A stretch of DNA of 21,229 bases from a virus: the IMG/VR virus record IMGVR_UViG_3300029260_000348, positions 1 through 21,229 of that record, one strand, 5' to 3'. Position 1 is the stretch's first letter. Each line of letters starts with the position of its first letter. This document shows, in pieces, positions 4,948 through 13,692 of this stretch. The notes below the pieces were generated by a model. That model saw nothing but the letters and a program-made list of their open reading frames with translations. It was not told where the DNA came from and did not search any database. The translations under genes and the position numbers were made by a program.

Positions 4948-5258
4948 TTTAATTCGTCGGGGTCAATATCTGGGTCGTATTCAAATTCGAACTCGAACTC
5001 AGATTCCTCAAAATCATTTAAATCGTTTTTAATAGAATCTTGTAGTGACGACTCGGGGGTAAATACAAAAGATATTTTATTGTTCATGGCACGGGCAATA
5101 CCAATAGGTACGTAGACTAGTTTACCGTTTTTAAATTGTTTGAATGGTTCAAAACATAATTTGCAATAGAACAAACTTTCTTTTTCACACGTTACTTTCA
5201 TAGTAGTTAGTTTATGACAACCCGGACATACCGAAACACTGACTATATTGTCTTCCAT
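4944..5258 (-). CDS. Zinc-ribbon protein with acidic tail
   Basis: A 104-residue protein with an N-terminal zinc ribbon (Cys11/Cys14 in CPGC and Cys32/Cys35 in CKLC) and a strongly acidic C-terminal tail (about residues 77-104, alternating Glu and Phe followed by Asp-Pro repeats). Acidic tails in phage replication proteins often contact partner proteins or mimic DNA, but no specific function can be assigned. Its ATG overlaps the DNA polymerase stop codon (TAATG), so it is probably coupled to polymerase translation as the last gene of the replication operon. The 3' end overlaps the rightward TSCPD gene convergently by 4 bases. Confidence 0.7.
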   Translation of the reverse strand: MEDNIVSVSVCPGCHKLTTMKVTCEKESLFYCKLCFEPFKQFKNGKLVYVPIGIARAMNNKISFVFTPESSLQDSIKNDLNDFEESEFEFEFEYDPDIDPDELN

Positions 5259-7120
5259 TACTTCGCATCGCCCCAGTTATCCGCTAAGGCATAGTCTACT
5301 TTACTAGGTATCTTTAGTTCTACACATGTTTCCATTTTACGTGCAATTTCCTTTGCTTGTTTTTCGTTATCTACTGATATATTAAGTTCATCGTGCACTT
5401 GTATATGTGGTATAATACCATCTTGTTCGTATAAATCTACCATTGCTTGTTTAGTTTGATCCGCCGCAGAACCTTGAATTAACTTATTTAAAGCCTTATA
5501 AGTACCAGCGCGTTTATATTGCCCATGACCTTCGGCCTCTATAGCTTCCTCTTTAGTCTTAAAGAAACCTTTTTTACCAAACTCCCTTGGCTCATAGAAA
5601 GGGAAACGACATATACGACCTTTTAAAGTTTTGATTTTGCCACGTGCCTCTGCTTCAATCATTAAGTTTTTAGTCAACTGTTTCACAAATGGTACTCTGC
5701 TTTGATAAGTGTTGATAATCTCTTCGGCTTCTTTGCTGTCAATACCTAATTCCGTCATAAGTTTGTTTTTACCCATGCCGTAAAATAAACCAAGATTAAT
5801 TGTTTTGGCTTGGCTTCTTGGTATCTGGGCTATCTCGGCTACCATCTGGTGAAAGTCAGCCTCGCCTTTGCGATAACCTTCCACTATCTTACCAACTTCT
5901 AAACCGTCAGTGTGTGCATAGTGTACGACTAAACGTGGTTCTTGCTGTGAGTAATCAAACGTACCCCAACGTTTGCCTCGTTCAGGTACAAAAAGACTTC
6001 TAATAATCTTTTTAATAAACGGGTTTCGTGCTGGTATCTGTTGTAGATTTGGATTGGAGTAACTAAAACGACCGGTGACCGTCCCCCCATCATCACTGCG
6101 CATCTGATGTATTTCCGAATGAATACGACCTTTGTGCTGGTGACGTAGAATGGTTTCAATAAAGGTACTATTAGCTTTGTTTATTTCCCGTGCATCAACG
6201 ATCATCTGTGCCAACGGATGTTCATTACTAGATAGAAAGTTTTTCGTAAAACTTGGGGCACCACTCTTCGGTGTTCTTGGGTAAGCTATATTTAAATGAT
6301 CGAAAGCCTTAGCGATAGAAGCTGCCGCCCATACTTCAATGTCGTGGCCAGAAGTTTTCTTTATCTGATGCATAACTTCTTTCTCTTGTGCTGATAAAGT
6401 TGCACGTGCTTGTTCTGCCGCATCAAGATCTACGCGTACCCCATGCGCGCGCATATCAATTAAACATGGTTGTAGTCGACGTTCTAAATCATAGATGTCT
6501 TCTAAGTTTTGCGCTTTAATTTCTTCTTGGTTGTATATAAATAGATCATACGTAAGCCGTGCATCCATCTCAGCGTATTCGCCAACGTGCATAGCTGGTA
6601 GCTTGTACATTTCTTTTTTCGGATCAACTCCGTGTGCTTTGGCTGCTTGTGTTAAACCACTCTCGTTCTTGGTTCGTCCCAATTTATCTTTAGCTAAACT
6701 ATTCAAAGTAAACGAATATCTATTCTCGTCAATTAACGCACTTGAAATCATGGTATCGTGTATGATACCATTGACGGTTATGCCCATATGTCTGAGCCAA
6801 CCTAAATCGTACGAAGCGTTATGAAATATCTTCTCTGCGTTATTGCCTGCAACTTTTTTAAACCACTCTACTACGGTCTTCTTATTAAGGTTACCACCAT
6901 TGTGTGCAATAGGATAGTAGCCTTCCCACTCTGCCGTAGCTACAGCAATACCAGTTACATAACCATCGTCACGTGCCCAACCGGAACCGTGCGTAATTAA
7001 ATTGGTGTCACACGTCTCTAAGTCAATGGCAATAAATTTTTCTTTAGACAAGTCTGGAAAATATTCCTTTGCCGTCCACTCAATAGGTTCGTTGTACGTA
7101 AATAAATTAATTTGATTCAT
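5258..7120 (-). CDS. polA: Family A DNA polymerase with 3'-5' exonuclease
   Basis: A 620-residue replicative polymerase of the phage family A type. The proofreading exonuclease comes first: DLE (Asp33, Glu35), NASYD (Asp105) and YAEMD (Tyr182, Asp186). The polymerase motifs follow: motif A FDYSQQEPR with Asp389; motif B RSQAKTINLGLFYG with Lys439 and Tyr447; and motif C QVHDE with Asp577 and Glu578. There is no 5' nuclease domain, as usual for phage enzymes. The residue equivalent to E. coli Phe762 is Leu443, encoded by CTT at 5792-5794. In marine phage surveys Leu762 polymerases form a distinct lineage linked to slower, more selective synthesis. The ATG overlaps the DUF3310 gene by 14 bases. 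All catalytic residues are present. Confidence 0.96.
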   Translation of the reverse strand: MNQINLFTYNEPIEWTAKEYFPDLSKEKFIAIDLETCDTNLITHGSGWARDDGYVTGIAVATAEWEGYYPIAHNGGNLNKKTVVEWFKKVAGNNAEKIFHNASYDLGWLRHMGITVNGIIHDTMISSALIDENRYSFTLNSLAKDKLGRTKNESGLTQAAKAHGVDPKKEMYKLPAMHVGEYAEMDARLTYDLFIYNQEEIKAQNLEDIYDLERRLQPCLIDMRAHGVRVDLDAAEQARATLSAQEKEVMHQIKKTSGHDIEVWAAASIAKAFDHLNIAYPRTPKSGAPSFTKNFLSSNEHPLAQMIVDAREINKANSTFIETILRHQHKGRIHSEIHQMRSDDGGTVTGRFSYSNPNLQQIPARNPFIKKIIRSLFVPERGKRWGTFDYSQQEPRLVVHYAHTDGLEVGKIVEGYRKGEADFHQMVAEIAQIPRSQAKTINLGLFYGMGKNKLMTELGIDSKEAEEIINTYQSRVPFVKQLTKNLMIEAEARGKIKTLKGRICRFPFYEPREFGKKGFFKTKEEAIEAEGHGQYKRAGTYKALNKLIQGSAADQTKQAMVDLYEQDGIIPHIQVHDELNISVDNEKQAKEIARKMETCVELKIPSKVDYALADNWGDAK

Positions 7121-7337
7121 GTAGCTCTATTAATTTCTGTATAAACCAAGTAGCTTTTTTAAGATCTTCTACTTGCTTGCCTTTATGTTCGTAACGCCAT
7201 AAATACTTCATGGCACTACCTTGTAAATAATACTTAAATCCCTCACCTAAGCAAGACTTAATCGCATCAATACACTCTATATCACCTTTTTTATAATGTT
7301 TTGGGTGGTTAACTGGGTCTAATACATCGTTTGTCAT
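7107..7337 (-). CDS. DUF3310 protein
   Basis: A 76-residue protein matching the DUF3310 family, common in phage replication operons and sometimes labelled as nucleotide kinase without good evidence. The family pattern is clear: VNHPKHY (about 9-15), IECIDAI, then GSAMKYLWRYEHKGK..EDLKKATWFI (about 40-66), which form a small helical domain. Its biochemical role is unknown to me. It sits between helicase and polymerase, overlapping the helicase stop by 4 bases (ATGA) and the polymerase start by 14 bases, so it is expressed with them. Confidence 0.88.
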   Translation of the reverse strand: MTNDVLDPVNHPKHYKKGDIECIDAIKSCLGEGFKYYLQGSAMKYLWRYEHKGKQVEDLKKATWFIQKLIELHESN

Positions 7338-8830
7338 AGTGATAACATAAAGTGCATGTTAGTTTGTGGTAGTAATATATGTAATTCTTCTTTGGCTCGA
7401 GTCGCGCCAACATAAAATACCCGTTGTTCGTCGTCCGCACTCTTGCGGTATTCGCTATAAGTTTTTACATTCATGTCTGTTGCTAGTAGTACCTTATCAC
7501 ACTCACCACCTTTTGCACCATGTATTGTGGATATTCTTATCCTTGGGGTTGAAAATATATCTTCGTCACTTTCGTTTAATCTAATTAAGTAAGCACGATC
7601 GTGTAAATTAATTTTGTCTAATGCCTGTAACCAACTGCCAACACTAAACGGTCCTAGTAAAACTTTCAACGTATCTAAATCATAAAGCTGACTGTCGTTA
7701 AGTTTATCAAAAACATCTTGAAAGTTATTTTTAGTTTGTTTGTAAAAAAATATTTTCTTTAAAGTTTTTTTATCAACGGCTCTGCCTTCGCTTAATTCTT
7801 TCCAGCCAATGATCGCATCAAACACTCGTTTAGCTATAGGCTTAGTAAATTTTTTGCGTTCTAAACGTTCGTACCACAGACCTTGCTCACGGCAAGCGTC
7901 CTCAAGTTTCTTTAGAATAAAACGATCTCGACCTAGAATAAGCCAGTTTCCTTTAGAAAAATCAACCCCTTCAATGACTTGGTGGTAGTGCACTGAGCCT
8001 TCTTCGACTCGTGCTTCCCATTGTTTCTCTATTCTGTTCTTAGTTAAACTAATTATGCTCTGTGCAAAATCTTGTACTGATTTTTTTAAACGATACGATT
8101 TAGGTAAAACTATTTCGTCACCACGGTACTCAATAAAACGTTCTACGTCTGCACCTAACCAACGATAAATAGCTTGGTCGTCGTCGCCAGCTAAATATAA
8201 TTTGTCTGCGGTAGTTGCAAAATGTTCTACCATCGCCCATTGCAAAGGTGTTAAATCTTGTGCTTCATCAATAAACACTACGTCTAGGTGGGGTAATAAA
8301 TTTTCGTTCACTGCCTCGTAAAGCATATCAGTGTAATCTATAAAACCATTCTCTTCTTTATAGGAATCATACGCTTCAGCAACATAACTAAGTTGTTTCC
8401 AATTTATTCGCGTAGGGTCAGAATACTTACTGTAGTGCTCTTCTAACGAAATGCCACGTGCTCTAGCCAAGGCATACTCATTCAAATAAAAGTTTTCTGA
8501 TATACCAGTTTCAGAATCTACACTAGACATGTTGAAACCAATCTTGTCACCAAAAGATTTAAACTGTTCTTTCTGCATTACCGCGCGACCTTCTAAATCA
8601 ATTGAATGATAACCACAAGAATGCAATGTAGAGAACCATCTAAAATCTTTTTTATCTAACTTAAACTTTTTTACTGCTCGGTCTCGTGCTTCCTCGGCCG
8701 CTTTGCGAGTAAAAGAAAAATAACCTATTTTTTTAATGTCGGTTGTGACCATAGCGTCTTCTACATAATTAAGTAAAGTGGTTGTCTTACCAGTGCCCGG
8801 CGGCCCAAGAACTTTTATTATGCTCGTCAC
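7334..8830 (-). CDS. Superfamily 1 DNA helicase, UvrD/PcrA-like
   Basis: A 498-residue helicase that should unwind DNA with ATP, probably at the phage replication fork or in repair. Motifs in order: Walker A GPPGTGKTT (residues 9-17), GYFSFTRKAAEEA (motif Ia, about 36-48), Walker B IDEAQD (187-192), GDDDQAIYRW (215-224), STIHGAKGGECDKV near the C-terminus and VGATRAKEELHIL (motif VI). The protein is shorter than bacterial UvrD (about 720 residues), as is usual in phages, with reduced 1B/2B insertions. The start codon is GTG at 8830, overlapping the primase stop by 4 bases (GTGA). The next in-frame Met lies beyond Walker A, so GTG must be the start. Confidence 0.93.
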   Translation of the reverse strand: MTSIIKVLGPPGTGKTTTLLNYVEDAMVTTDIKKIGYFSFTRKAAEEARDRAVKKFKLDKKDFRWFSTLHSCGYHSIDLEGRAVMQKEQFKSFGDKIGFNMSSVDSETGISENFYLNEYALARARGISLEEHYSKYSDPTRINWKQLSYVAEAYDSYKEENGFIDYTDMLYEAVNENLLPHLDVVFIDEAQDLTPLQWAMVEHFATTADKLYLAGDDDQAIYRWLGADVERFIEYRGDEIVLPKSYRLKKSVQDFAQSIISLTKNRIEKQWEARVEEGSVHYHQVIEGVDFSKGNWLILGRDRFILKKLEDACREQGLWYERLERKKFTKPIAKRVFDAIIGWKELSEGRAVDKKTLKKIFFYKQTKNNFQDVFDKLNDSQLYDLDTLKVLLGPFSVGSWLQALDKINLHDRAYLIRLNESDEDIFSTPRIRISTIHGAKGGECDKVLLATDMNVKTYSEYRKSADDEQRVFYVGATRAKEELHILLPQTNMHFMLSL

Positions 8831-10359
8831 TCTGCTTGATACTCTTTTCGGTCCTTCATGTCCGGAGTAGCAACTTCGATATCCTCGAACTCATCAGTAA
8901 ACTCTGGTATTGACCACACTTTAATTTTCTTTTCCTTATCGTCGGGTTTAGGCATACGTAAAGTAGTGAGATTACCTTTTAATTCTTTCTCTAAAATATT
9001 AGACATCTTGTTTCGATTGTAGACAGTAAACTTTTTCTTTTGTAAATGATCTTCTAATGATGCTAATAAAAAATAATGTTTGCCATTATCACGATACGGT
9101 TTGTTTAAGATAATCTCTTCTTTCACTTGTGCCGCACCTTTATTGGTACACCAATCACGTAAATGCTCTATAAAAATCTCTTTGTTACTAACACCTTGTA
9201 CATCAGGCTCACTTACATTTTGTAATAACGCTTGAATACGTTCTCGCCAACGACCCGGTGGCATCTGCGCTGGCATGCTATTTAACTGCTCCATACATTT
9301 CTTTTGGAAACGATTTTGATTTTGTAAATCTTCTGTTTCTAGTTCCAAGGACTGTTCACCTTCAAGAGATAGAAACCATAGTGGCGGTTCAGTACCGTAC
9401 TTTTCTAAACCAGTTGCTGCAATCTCCATTTCTATTTGACCCTTGCCGTACTTACGGCGTAGGCATTCTCGACGATTGCAATTAGAAGATAATGGTTCTT
9501 TATTGCACGCATAGTCATACTCTTTACCCGATACAGAACGATATATTTTCTCAATGTCTTGTTGTGTTAATGCAGGGTCACACATATCTTTATTGATGTT
9601 TAATAAATCTAATAAAAATTCTGAGTTACCAGACTTTTTGTAAAACACTGCTACGTTAGTCATAGTTTCATCGCGCCCTCCTTCGGGTACACCATTATGG
9701 TGTAAAGTGTTTAGGCAAGGTGGTCCGTCTTGAAAAAAATCTTCTAACTTAATAAAATCTACATCTGCGTTTTTCTGCGCATACACATCGTATAAGGTAT
9801 AAAATTGCTCTAAACTACAAGGTTTACCTTGATCATCTATTGCGTAACGTTCGCCATTTTCTGAATTAAAATAAGGTAAATTTAAATAGTTTCCTGTTTG
9901 CCCTTTATCCAATAACAACTTTACTTGTTTTGGAAAAATTTCAGATCCCGCACAACCTAGAAAAGAAGAAAATTCTTTTAATCTAGATTGCACGAGAGCC
10001 GCTTTCACAGGGACAGTGAAGAACATGAAGACATGAGCACCACCACTTTTAGATCTAAATACGATCAAAGGTAGCCCATGTTTTCGAATCTTTTTAATCA
10101 ACTCAAGGTGATCAAAACCATTGTATTTGTCTATGTCGATACAACCCCAACGACATTTATTGTTTTCGTCAATCGGTATAGCACCTAAACTTTCAGTACC
10201 TTCTAAATGATTTTCCCAAAGTTCGTCGGGTATACCATCGGGACACCTAACAATTTGGTTCTTACCTTTAAGTTTACCATTAATATCTTTATCTTCTGGT
10301 ACGAATTTACCATAGGCAATACTAAGCCCTTTAAATATATTTCTAAACTTCTCTGACAT
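8827..10359 (-). CDS. Archaeo-eukaryotic-type primase (PrimPol-like)
   Basis: A 510-residue protein whose first ~200 residues form an AEP-type primase/polymerase domain: the metal-binding pair Asp75 and Asp77 in CIDIDKYN, the FRSKSGGAHV motif (101-110) and the NYLNLPYF segment (157-164). This order is like that of primases in TOTE-type systems and many phages. A four-cysteine set (Cys215, Cys285, Cys294, Cys299) near residues 210-300 suggests a zinc knuckle of the PriCT kind. The C-terminal ~200 residues have no motif that I recognise, although a winged-helix-like segment may lie around 390-470; no helicase ATPase is fused. It lies just downstream of a terminator and overlaps the helicase start. 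A DnaG-type primase is excluded by the motifs. Confidence 0.85.
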   Translation of the reverse strand: MSEKFRNIFKGLSIAYGKFVPEDKDINGKLKGKNQIVRCPDGIPDELWENHLEGTESLGAIPIDENNKCRWGCIDIDKYNGFDHLELIKKIRKHGLPLIVFRSKSGGAHVFMFFTVPVKAALVQSRLKEFSSFLGCAGSEIFPKQVKLLLDKGQTGNYLNLPYFNSENGERYAIDDQGKPCSLEQFYTLYDVYAQKNADVDFIKLEDFFQDGPPCLNTLHHNGVPEGGRDETMTNVAVFYKKSGNSEFLLDLLNINKDMCDPALTQQDIEKIYRSVSGKEYDYACNKEPLSSNCNRRECLRRKYGKGQIEMEIAATGLEKYGTEPPLWFLSLEGEQSLELETEDLQNQNRFQKKCMEQLNSMPAQMPPGRWRERIQALLQNVSEPDVQGVSNKEIFIEHLRDWCTNKGAAQVKEEIILNKPYRDNGKHYFLLASLEDHLQKKKFTVYNRNKMSNILEKELKGNLTTLRMPKPDDKEKKIKVWSIPEFTDEFEDIEVATPDMKDRKEYQAE

Positions 10360-10374
10360 TCTGTTCCCATAGTG

Positions 10375-10397
10375 AAAAGGGCGGCTTGCGCCGCCCT
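10375..10397 (-). terminator. Rho-independent-type terminator or attenuator
   Basis: In the leftward transcript, the 8-base stem AGGGCGGC/GCCGCCCT closes a stable GCAA tetraloop and runs into four U residues. It lies between the ssDNA-binding-like gene (stop at 10403) and the primase (start 10359). Since no strong promoter is visible between it and the primase, read-through is probably needed, so it likely acts as a partial terminator. Confidence 0.8.
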
Positions 10398-10402
10398 AGT
10401 AT

Positions 10403-11215
10403 TTAAGCCGTGTAGGCAGAAGAGACGGGAGCCTGTTGCTCTTCGTTCTCGTCGACAACTTTTACATCGTCTCTACCAACTGCTTGCGCGAAGGCTTTAG
10501 CTTCAGCGTAGATTTTAGCATCTTTTACAATTTCTTTTTTGTAAATGTCCCAACCAAACCAAGTTCCCTTAGCATTAGATTGAGGTGCTGTTTTGAGTGT
10601 ATAGATATGACTAAACATAGAAGGGGTAATTGGTCCCTCTTTGCCTTGCAGTCGTATACCATCCATCATGGAGTTCCATGCCTTAGCTTGTTTAATTGCA
10701 GTACCCGCCATAGTTATAAGTGCCTTCTTTACACCTTCTTCTTTGTCAAGAATCATCACGTAGTGCCGTGTAGTTTCTTTAAGGGTATTACCATTAGCCA
10801 TTCTAAGAACATAGTTTGCGTCTCTAGACGTTTGTCCTAAATCGATATCAGCACTATGTACTTTAATCAACTTACCTTGTTGATTAGCATCCCACTCAAC
10901 AAACTCTCGTTTGTATCCGCAAGGAATAACATCGACTCCTTCTTGTCCATCGTAAAGTTTCTTGTCAATGGTTTGATAAATCATGCCCGGTTCAGCACCC
11001 GGCATATAGTTATTACTAGCTTGATTGCATTGACCCGACACTTGACTTAATACCCTTAAAAAAGGTATAGACACGTCGTCAGCAGAATTGATATTCTCAA
11101 ATCCGGTGACTTCGCCTGCCGCTGGAGTAAACATACTTACATCTAAAGTTGCTACTTCTGTTTTTTTATCCGTTGTTTCTGTTTTTTTATCCGTTGTTTT
11201 TGTTACTTTGTTCAT
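10403..11215 (-). CDS. Putative phage ssDNA-binding protein
   Basis: A 270-residue protein with no catalytic motif. The sequence pattern (IPFLRVLSQ near 50-58, GAEPGMIYQTI about 73-83, LYDGQEGVDVIPCGYKREFVEW about 87-108, then a central segment with IKQAKAWNSMM) matches a conserved family found beside replication genes in marine phages and often described as ssDNA-binding; I am fairly sure of the family but not of its biochemistry. The C-terminal region is acidic (DENEE) but does not end in the usual acidic tip of bacterial SSB. The N-terminus carries a 7-residue duplication, TDKKTET, from a 21-base DNA repeat. The terminator directly after it would favour high expression, as expected of an SSB. 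Confidence 0.6.
   Translation of the reverse strand: MNKVTKTTDKKTETTDKKTEVATLDVSMFTPAAGEVTGFENINSADDVSIPFLRVLSQVSGQCNQASNNYMPGAEPGMIYQTIDKKLYDGQEGVDVIPCGYKREFVEWDANQQGKLIKVHSADIDLGQTSRDANYVLRMANGNTLKETTRHYVMILDKEEGVKKALITMAGTAIKQAKAWNSMMDGIRLQGKEGPITPSMFSHIYTLKTAPQSNAKGTWFGWDIYKKEIVKDAKIYAEAKAFAQAVGRDDVKVVDENEEQQAPVSSAYTA
11157..11198. repeat. Two tandem copies of a 21-base repeat
   Basis: The 21-base unit TCTG-T7-ATCCGTTGTT is present twice head to tail (11157-11177, 11178-11198), inside the 5' end of the putative ssDNA-binding gene. It keeps the frame, adding seven residues (TDKKTET type) to a flexible N-terminal tail. Copy number could vary between related genomes by slippage. Confidence 0.9.
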
Positions 11216-11217
11216 TG

Positions 11218-11799
11218 TTATTTTTTCCTTGTTACTTTTGCTTGCCTACCAACAAACGTTTTAAAAATCTCTTGGGGTGGTAGATCAGCACCTTTTTCGT
11301 GCAGTTCCCGTAGAGTTGCTTTTAGGGTCATTGGCTCAACTTTTAAATCTTGTTGAACTTCATACCCATTGGCGGTGGCTAACTTGGAAAATTCCAATGC
11401 CTTCCCGTCTTCGTTACGACCAAATCTAGCTGATATTTCGTTCTTAATAATATCACCTAAGTCATGATCACGAAGCCATTGATATGCCTCAGCCCGTTCG
11501 TCGGGATCTTTTGGCACACTGATACCGTAAAAATTTCTTATTTCTATGGCACTTCCATCACTTAATTTTAATTGTGTCAAGTTTTTTTCTTTCATTAACG
11601 AAGGTATTTTTTCGTTCCGAACACTTAACATTTCTTCTTTTATGTGTTTCAATTGATCCTCGAGGGTAGTTGCTTCGTTCTCAAGATCGACCAATCTTTG
11701 ACAACAGCTAGCGATACTAAGGAGTTGCGAATCATCTACCTTCCCTAATTCATCTTTAGCATAATCAATTAAATCACCATTATAATCTACTTCATTCAT
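11218..11799 (-). CDS. Conserved phage replication-associated protein, coiled-coil N-terminus
   Basis: A 193-residue protein with an N-terminal coiled coil (about residues 30-70) followed by a conserved alpha/beta domain: MKEKNLTQLKLSDGSAIEI, a PKDPDERAEAYQWL helix, GDIIKNEISARFGR, VEPMTLKATLRE and LPPQEIFKTFVGRQAKV at the end. I recognise this as a widespread phage family that lies beside ssDNA-binding or annealing genes, but its function is unknown to me. A GAGGA site precedes the ATG, which overlaps the upstream gene by 8 bases; the next gene starts 3 bases beyond its stop. A partner of the ssDNA-binding-like protein is a fair inference from position. Confidence 0.65.
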   Translation of the reverse strand: MNEVDYNGDLIDYAKDELGKVDDSQLLSIASCCQRLVDLENEATTLEDQLKHIKEEMLSVRNEKIPSLMKEKNLTQLKLSDGSAIEIRNFYGISVPKDPDERAEAYQWLRDHDLGDIIKNEISARFGRNEDGKALEFSKLATANGYEVQQDLKVEPMTLKATLRELHEKGADLPPQEIFKTFVGRQAKVTRKK

Positions 11800-12142
11800 A
11801 ATCTTTATCCTCTTTCTGATATAAATTTATACTTAACGGATAATACTTTCCAGCTAAACGGTCCCACTTCAACACATTAAATTTGCCGTGGTTTATGTCT
11901 GCAACTAATGCCGCCGTAGCCGCAATGATTGCTGGATCACCAACTAGAAGAACATAGTCCTCATCGTTAAAATCCCGTAGTAACTTTCTAAGCTTATTTA
12001 TTAAGCTACCAGCACTATATACTAACTGTGCTCTTTCTGTCAAGAGAAATTTTACTTCGCCAAAAGATAATGCTTTCATCACATTATATTTGGGATTACC
12101 TTCTGCTGTGCCCGGAGGCTCTTGGATACAATATACAGTCAT
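11792..12142 (-). CDS. Conserved phage hypothetical protein
   Basis: A 116-residue protein, the first of the leftward replication operon. The most conserved part is YVLLVGDPAIIAATAALVADI followed by NGKF-type sequence and KWDR....YYPLSI at the C-terminus, a pattern that I recall from many phages as a protein of unknown function near ssDNA-binding genes. The VGDP segment and the following helix look like a structural turn rather than a P-loop, since no GKS/T follows. The ATG at 12142 has only a weak ribosome-binding site. The gene overlaps the next by 8 bases. Confidence 0.65.
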   Translation of the reverse strand: MTVYCIQEPPGTAEGNPKYNVMKALSFGEVKFLLTERAQLVYSAGSLINKLRKLLRDFNDEDYVLLVGDPAIIAATAALVADINHGKFNVLKWDRLAGKYYPLSINLYQKEDKDYE

Positions 12143-12237
12143 ACTTTCTTGACAACTTCCTTTATATAGATTACTTGTGTAAATAGAAAGTAATATATTT
12201 ATGCATAAAATGCAACAACAGAAAGGATTTGAGTCTT
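12143..12237. promoter_or_regulatory. Divergent intergenic region with palindrome
   Basis: This 95-base region separates the leftward replication operon from the rightward SNF2 unit. It holds TTGACA on the plus strand (12149-12154) without a good -10 at 17 bases. On the minus strand ACTTTC (12191-12186) stands 17 bases before TATATA (12168-12163), a weak leftward promoter. A perfect 12-base palindrome TTTATGCATAAA (12198-12209) could be an operator. AAAGGA (12223-12227 region) is the ribosome-binding site for the SNF2 gene. Confidence 0.4.
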
Positions 12238-13692
12238 ATGGACTACAAATTTAAAACTACGCCGTATCAACATCAACTTGATGCGTTAGAAAAATGCAGT
12301 AAAAAACGTGATTATGCGTTGTTTTGCGAAATGGGTACAGGAAAATCTAAAATACTATTAGACAATATTGGTATGTTGTACGATGAAGGCAGAATTAATG
12401 GAGCCATTATTGTAGCACCAAAAGGAGTGTACAAAAACTGGATTGTTCAAGAGATACCTACGCATCTACCTGATCATATTTTATGCCGAACGTTTCAGTG
12501 GGTGGCACCTAGTTCTAGAACTAAACAAGATCAAGAACTATTAGATCAATTGTATGCGGATACCCGTGACCCTGCGTTAACTTTATTTGTAGTAAATGTA
12601 GAAGCATTTTCTTCTGCCCCCGGCATAGAAGAAGCAAAAAAGTTTTTAAGTGCTTACAACTCTATGTTTGCTATTGACGAAAGTACTACCATCAAATCGC
12701 CCGGCGCCCAACGTACACAGAACATCGTCCGTATAAGTCGCATGGCGAAGTACCGCCGTATTATGACCGGAAGTCCCGTTACTAAAAGTCCGTTAGACTT
12801 GTATTCACAATGCGAGTTTCTTGATCCCGAACTATTAGGGCATAGTTCTTTTTATACCTTCCGTGCGCGCTACGCTAATATGCAGACTATTAACGTCGGT
12901 GGTCGTTCGGTAAACATTGTTCGACCAAACAATAGTTACCGTAACTTAGGTGAGCTATCCGACATCGTTAGTAAATTTTCGTACCGTATTTTAAAAGAAG
13001 ATTGTTTAGATTTACCCGACAAAGTTTATGAAAAAAGAATTGTTGAACTTAGCCCCGAACAACAACGTGCTTACACCAGTATGCGCCGGTTAGCTTTAGC
13101 TGAGTTAGGTGGCGAAGTGTGTTCTACGGTAAGTGTGCTTACACAATTGTTACGTCTACATCAAATTACTTGTGGTCATTTAAAAACTGATGAAGGTAAT
13201 ATTAAAGTCTTAAAGAACAACAGACTAAAAGAATTAATGTCCGTACTAGAAGAGTGTGAAGGTAAGGTTATTATCTGGGCAAACTATGTACAAGACTTAG
13301 AAACAATCTCTAAAGAAATAGAAAAAACGTTTGGACCTAATAGTTATTGTACCTATTATGGTAAAACTAAACAAGAAGATAGGCAACGAAATATCACGCG
13401 TTTTCAAGACAAAGAGTCAGAAACTAGGTTTTTTATAGGTAATACGCAGACTGGTGGCTATGGTATTACTTTAACTGCGGCAAGTACTGTGGTATATTAT
13501 TCGAATAATTATGATCTTGAGAAACGATTACAGTCAGAAGATAGAGCGCATAGAATTGGACAAGTAAATAAAGTAACTTACATCGATTTGATTTGTGAAA
13601 ACACTGTAGACGAAAAGATTGTAAAGGCATTAAAGAGTAAAATAAATATCGCAAATGAAATACTGGGTGAAGAGTTAAGGGAGTGGCTATAG
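12238..13692 (+). CDS. SNF2-family DEAD/H ATPase (DNA translocase/helicase)
   Basis: A 484-residue superfamily 2 ATPase. Motifs: MGTGKS (motif I, residues 32-37), a DEST motif II (147-150), MTGSPVTKSPLDLYSQ (motif III), VIIWANYVQDLE (start of the second RecA lobe), GITLTAASTVVYYS (motif V) and QSEDRAHRIGQ (motif VI, 432-442), which is diagnostic of SNF2-type enzymes. Such phage proteins are expected to move on dsDNA, remodel forks or drive branch migration; that is family knowledge, not shown here. An in-frame TTG at 12229 is too close to AAAGGA, so the ATG at 12238 is preferred (10-base spacing). No extra DNA-binding domain is fused. It overlaps the small nuclease gene by 10 bases, so the two form one unit. 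Confidence 0.92.
   Translation: MDYKFKTTPYQHQLDALEKCSKKRDYALFCEMGTGKSKILLDNIGMLYDEGRINGAIIVAPKGVYKNWIVQEIPTHLPDHILCRTFQWVAPSSRTKQDQELLDQLYADTRDPALTLFVVNVEAFSSAPGIEEAKKFLSAYNSMFAIDESTTIKSPGAQRTQNIVRISRMAKYRRIMTGSPVTKSPLDLYSQCEFLDPELLGHSSFYTFRARYANMQTINVGGRSVNIVRPNNSYRNLGELSDIVSKFSYRILKEDCLDLPDKVYEKRIVELSPEQQRAYTSMRRLALAELGGEVCSTVSVLTQLLRLHQITCGHLKTDEGNIKVLKNNRLKELMSVLEECEGKVIIWANYVQDLETISKEIEKTFGPNSYCTYYGKTKQEDRQRNITRFQDKESETRFFIGNTQTGGYGITLTAASTVVYYSNNYDLEKRLQSEDRAHRIGQVNKVTYIDLICENTVDEKIVKALKSKINIANEILGEELREWL

Noticed and set aside
10436-10840. Rightward open frame of 134 codons
   Set aside because: It lies wholly antisense to the putative ssDNA-binding gene; cysteine/phenylalanine-rich composition is typical of a shadow.
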